Shown here: piece after piece, positions 21,309 through 24,575 of the stretch | Layout: each line of letters begins with the position of its first letter | Position numbering within the stretch: position 1 is the first letter of the stretch | From: Folioceros fuciformis | Lineage: Eukaryota > Anthocerotophyta > Anthocerotopsida > Anthocerotales | Reading direction: 5' to 3' | Length of the DNA stretch: 24,575 nucleotides | Assembly: GCA_049999805.1 (NCBI GenBank) | Contig: JBNGIO010006178.1 | Coordinates: 24,665-49,239 of the forward strand | The notes under the pieces: generated by a model | What the model saw: the letters and a program-made list of their open reading frames with translations, nothing else | What the model was told of the DNA's origin: nothing | Databases searched by the model: none | Program-made: the position numbers and the translations under genes

Positions 21309-23025
21309 TGGGCCGAGGGGGCCATCCAGCCTAGGTCTGCACATCCTTGCCTCAAGGGCTGCAAGTGAGGGGCTGCTGTATTTGAAATCCAGGAGTGAGA
21401 CGTGATGGTGAAGGATTGAAGTGTTGGAGTGCTGGAGTGGAGGTTTGAAGTGCTGGAGTAGTGAAGTGCTGGAGTAGAGAGCCGTTGTGTTGGGGTGAGG
21501 AGCTTAGGTGCTGAAGTTCTCAATCAGCTGCTGAGGTTGCTGGCACTTAGGGCTGAGAGTGGAGGTTGAGGCCAGGGCTGGAACCTCCTCTCAGCTGCTG
21601 AGGCGGCTAATACCCGGAGCTAGGAGTGGGAGCTGAAGATGATGCTGAGTCCTCGTTCAGCTGGGGTTGTAGTTGGTATTGAAGATAAGGTTCTGATCTT
21701 TTTGCTGTAGTGTGGTTAGGTCTAGGGGCCGGTTGATAGATAGGATCAGATTAGGGCAGAGCGGGGAAGGTTGTAGAAGACCTTGACACTGGTTCACTCC
21801 CTTGGGAGCGAATCCTAGTACTATGACGATAACAAGGGGGAAGTGTGGCCCTTGGTGGTTCTTGGGTGCAAGTTCCACTCCACACACACCACAGCCTGAG
21901 CTAGGGGAGGTATCTTTCTCTAAGTGTCCAAGGACCTTGGCTTCAGGAACAATTTTGGGTTCTGATACTAGGGGAGACCGAGGGGCCATGACGGTACATG
22001 CACCTTCCTCCAACATGCAAGAAGTGCATCAGCAGTTGGTCTAGCAGATTGGCCAACATCACTTTGTGTTCGGGAAGCAGGAACGACTCGGCGAGTTGCT
22101 CTTGAACTCACTCAAGGATAGTGCGATGTCTGTTAGTGAGGGTCCTGGAGGTGTTGGCGCTGTTGGGACTGGCCGAGAGATGGTCGTCTCCGACTTCATC
22201 ATGGTGGTGATGGGAGCACGGTCCAAGACGGGTATCCTTGCCCGCAACGGGTATTTCCAAGGTCGTGGAGAGGTGCTAAGACTCTAGCCACACCACAGGC
22301 GGGAAAGGGATTGAGGACTAGACAACATAACGAGGGGGAGGTCAGATTGGAGACACAAATAGCTTGGGATACAGTAATCGTAGCCCCCTACACAGTGGAG
22401 GCGAATCTCTCAAGACAAAGGACACGGTTGAATACGTAAGCATTCATGGAGACAGCGCAAGAGGAAGGGAATCCTCTTGCACTCAGGCATGACTCTAATG
22501 GCGGGCTGCTAGACGAGACATATGACATGGAATCTTCATGTTAGACCGAGACCTATCCACTAGCAACAATCACCCACAGTCATGGAGAACCCACACAGGA
22601 GGAAAATCACTTAAGCCTCCTGCATGACCATAGGAGATGCACAACGAACCCTGTTGCAGCGGTGTGGAATTTATCAGCAGGCATGGCTAGTGAGATAGCA
22701 CAAAAGAAAATGGCGTCGCTTGGAAGCATGCATCCTGAGGTTGGACAATCGGAAGCCCTTGACAATCCTACGACTATAGTTGGTTCACAGGGTGGCACGG
22801 GTGTTCCAGGAGGGCTGGATTGGCACTTGTCAAGGAGTGCTTCTGAAGTCGTTGACGCCCGGGTAGCTGAAGGACAAGTGATTGAACACGTTGCCTCATG
22901 CTCCAAGCACAAGACCCTAGGTGACGAGTTTGCACTGCATGATCCATTTGTGTGCAATCAAGGGCCCTACAAGACTTTGGTGTTTGTTTATCAGCGGAAG
23001 GCTTGGACAAAAAGGCAAAATATGC
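21309..23025 (+). other. Unassigned region, possibly retroelement-derived
   Basis: The plus strand has three moderately protein-like frames: 21802-22044, 22066-22287 (with GKQERLGELLLNSLKDSAMS) and 22662-23033 (123 codons, no low-complexity bias). I recognise no domain in any of them, and they are in different registers with stops between. The last one runs into the probable copia LTR at 23026. They could be pieces of a decayed element or of an unknown gene whose start was lost in the assembly gap. Confidence 0.3.
21417..21478. repeat. Short degenerate minisatellite
   Basis: The words GTGCTGGAGT and TGAAGTG recur four to five times at a spacing of roughly 14 to 22 bases (for example GAAGTGCTGGAGTA twice in a row). 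Looser relatives with GCTGAGG and CAGCTGCTGAGG continue to about 21605. Confidence 0.7.
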
Positions 23026-23156
23026 TGTTGTAATAAAAGTGTACAAAACAAATTGTGTACAGTACTTTGTTAGTTTGGGTAACCCGAAAGGGTGTGACCC
23101 TTGGTTATTTCTAACCTAAGCAGGTTAAACTGGCTATTCACTAATTAACCCTAACA
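23026..23156 (-). repeat. Probable Ty1-copia 3' LTR, 131 bp
   Basis: Read on the minus strand, the segment starts TGTTAGGGTTAATTAG at 23156 and ends TTACAACA at 23026, giving the TG...CA ends and short inverted termini (TGTT...AACA) expected of an LTR. The purine tract TAAGAGGGAG lies immediately before it (23157-23166), as a polypurine tract should before a 3' LTR. The pol remnant at 24028 lies upstream in the same orientation. The matching 5' LTR is not in the window, so the identification rests on these end signals and the context. Confidence 0.65.
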
Positions 23157-23166
23157 CTCCCTCTTA
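23157..23166 (-). other. Polypurine tract before the 131-bp LTR
   Basis: The minus strand reads TAAGAGGGAG directly against the TGTTAG start of the LTR. In copia elements this purine run primes plus-strand DNA synthesis. Confidence 0.6.
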
Positions 23167-23416
23167 ACCTATGATGGTTAAAAGCGAAGCTCAGGAGCCA
23201 AGGTCTGAAGGACGACTCACACGAACTCCAGCTAGCACCGTGTTTCCTTGTGGAGGAGCTTCAGTTGCCGTCATTACTTGTCACGATAACCTCCTGTGCC
23301 ATGGCGTTGATTGCGATCACAGCCTGCAGCCTGGTTGTTCATCCAAGCTACAAAAGGGCGACTCGATGCTTAGCAGAAGTAGTACTTTGGCAGTCAGTAG
23401 GGGGCTTGGCGTTTAA

Positions 23417-23821
23417 TCGCGGCAGTGCGTTACCACCATCACCACTCGCATCTTCAACATGGCCTACAGCAGCTTCAATTCTCTGGAGATGGGCAATAGC
23501 AGCATCGAGCGTCTGAGACCTCCGCCACCCAAACAACTTCCAACTTTGTCAGCTCCCTCTGTGACTGGGAAGTGATGGTGGCCAACCAAAGCTGACATGG
23601 ACCTGCTGTGGCATCAGATCAAGGCGCTAGAGAAGTGCAACGAACTAGAAGACCTCCTCTCGTCTGCAAAGAAGAAAGTGAAGGAACTAGAGGCGCTACT
23701 GGGTATGACACCTGCAGAGGACAAACTATCACAACCTTTAACACCTGCAGAGTACAATGCGGTGATGCAGGAGCTCGAGGAACTTGGATACATCCTTCAC
23801 TCATCAACAAGTGAGAGGTAA
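23417..23821 (+). pseudogene. ORF with coiled-coil-like C-terminus, broken by one stop
   Basis: One plus-strand frame stays open from just after the stop near 23417 to TAA 23819-23821 except for a TGA at about 23573-23575. The first part contains MAYSSFNSLEMGNSSIERLR followed by a Pro-rich run (PPPPKQLP). The part after the stop (ATG at 23597, 74 codons) is helical, with leucine-spaced KALEKCNELEDLLSSAKKK and KELEALLG, then a second helix-like stretch EYNAVMQELEELG. This looks like real protein sequence, not chance, but I know no family for it. It lies antisense to the copia remnant, between its pol end and its LTR, so it may be a captured or inserted gene fragment. Confidence 0.4.
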
Positions 23822-24027
23822 ACTTGCCATCTTATAAAAGTTCTAACATGTGATGCTCTCACGGCTGGATTCTGAACTTACGTTTCATCCACTGAGGGCA
23901 CCTCATCGTCGACCTACTTGTGAAAAGGAGACAATAAAGCAAGTCCTGTACTTTGTGCGGACAGCAGGACCAAGTAGGACTGCTGCGAACTGGGCAAGCT
24001 ACCTCCATGTGGATAGAACTAGGCAGG

Positions 24028-24285
24028 TCACGTACAAGTTATGGGCATGGAAAATGCCCTCATCCCAATGGGTTCTAGGTGTTTGTAGTGCTTCTCCTTG
24101 GACAGACCCTTAGTAAAGATGTCAGCAGTGTTTTCATTGGTACTAACATATTGAACTCTCACCATACCCCTGTCAGCTACAGCACAAACATAAGGGTGAT
24201 AAAGTCAATGTGTTTGGTCCTGGCATGGAACCTTGGGTTCTCGACAAGTGCTATTGATACATTTCGTGGAGATTGACCAAGGGAT
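24028..24285 (-). pseudogene. Ty1-copia polyprotein, C-terminal end of RNase H, frameshifted
   Basis: On the minus strand 24180-24028 encode 50 residues and a stop containing RVQYVSTNENTADIFTKGLS, the hallmark end of plant copia polyproteins. Just upstream, in a register shifted by one base, 24263-24180 encode VSIALVENPRFHARTKHIDF, the preceding conserved block. The frameshift lies near 24180-24200. RNase H removes the RNA strand during reverse transcription. Upstream of about 24285 the expected pol sequence is missing and another LTR-like junction appears, so the element is truncated or interrupted as well as frameshifted. Confidence 0.88.
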
Positions 24286-24289
24286 CAGA

Positions 24290-24474
24290 CACGCGTGCGT
24301 AGGCTAACAAGAACGAACTGCACTGGCTACATTGCAATGGGGGTGGACAAGGATACCCGATCCAAGTCCCATGAACAGTTACAACCGTCACTTAACTGTC
24401 ATTTAGGGTATCTCATAAACAACTAACCCTAGGTATATAACAATGACTAACTAAATGATGCTTATTTCTCAACA
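24290..24474 (-). repeat. Part of a second LTR (3' LTR of another copia-like element)
   Basis: On the minus strand, position 24474 starts TGTTGAGAAATAAGC directly after the purine run AGGGGG (24475-24480), the arrangement of polypurine tract and 3' LTR. About 25 to 45 bases in, GTTATATACC gives a TATA-box-like sequence suited to an LTR promoter. The sequence differs from the 131-bp LTR at 23026-23156, so this is a separate element. Its far end, somewhere around 24290, is not clear to me, and its internal part runs off the window to the right. Confidence 0.5.
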
Positions 24475-24575
24475 CCCCCTTAGAAAGTTTTAGATCAAAC
24501 AAGCAAATTTGTATTACAGCTGAATGTCTTTAAAAACCACTCTTGACAGTTGGAAGCGGTTAGGTTACCCATTCA

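Overview
The window is plant nuclear DNA. The three genes I could model have GT-AG introns. One encodes a chloroplast thylakoid-lumen pentapeptide-repeat protein, one an organelle-targeted Sua5/YciO/YrdC-family protein, and one a plant class V (GH18) chitinase. Plant-type retroelement debris (DUF4283 gag-like ORF, Ty1-copia RNase H, LTR/polypurine-tract junctions) surrounds them. In the two plastid/organelle genes introns are short (about 69 to 221 nt). That compactness and the dense retroelements would suit a non-seed plant, but I cannot fix the lineage from sequence alone.

Layout. 1-2880: no convincing gene; AT-rich DNA with a GAA/GGA microsatellite, then a GC-rich stretch with a G-quadruplex-type motif. 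3046-4994 (minus): nine-exon YciO/YrdC-like gene. 5010-6127: intergenic, holding one 45-codon membrane-protein-like ORF. 6128-7617 (minus): seven-exon thylakoid lumenal pentapeptide-repeat gene. 7618-8841: intergenic with a four-copy 25-bp tandem repeat. 8842-10106 (plus): a tentative secreted-protein gene model, antisense to the end of the next gene. 9507-11236 (minus): two-exon GH18 chitinase whose second exon adds a Pro/Ser linker and a GPI-anchor-like tail.

11237-14300: AT-rich intergenic DNA with a degraded ORF near 12.1-12.4 kb. 14331-16789 (plus): broken retroelement gag/ORF1-like region with a DUF4283-like domain and a CCHC zinc knuckle. About 17.0-20.65 kb: a 3.6-kb G-rich, highly repetitive mosaic. 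21209-21308: assembly gap of 100 N. 21309-23025: unassigned, with a small minisatellite. 23026-24575: minus-strand Ty1-copia remnants (a probable 131-bp LTR, an RNase H C-terminus and the edge of a second LTR) plus a plus-strand ORF broken by one stop.

The two organelle-protein genes lie head to tail on one strand, but nothing shows that they or the chitinase act together. All exon models were built by hand from reading frame, splice sites and recalled family conservation; no alignment or RNA evidence was available. I see no CRISPR array, operon or defence system. The points most worth a second look are the GPI-anchored chitinase, the tiny exons and the G-rich mosaic.
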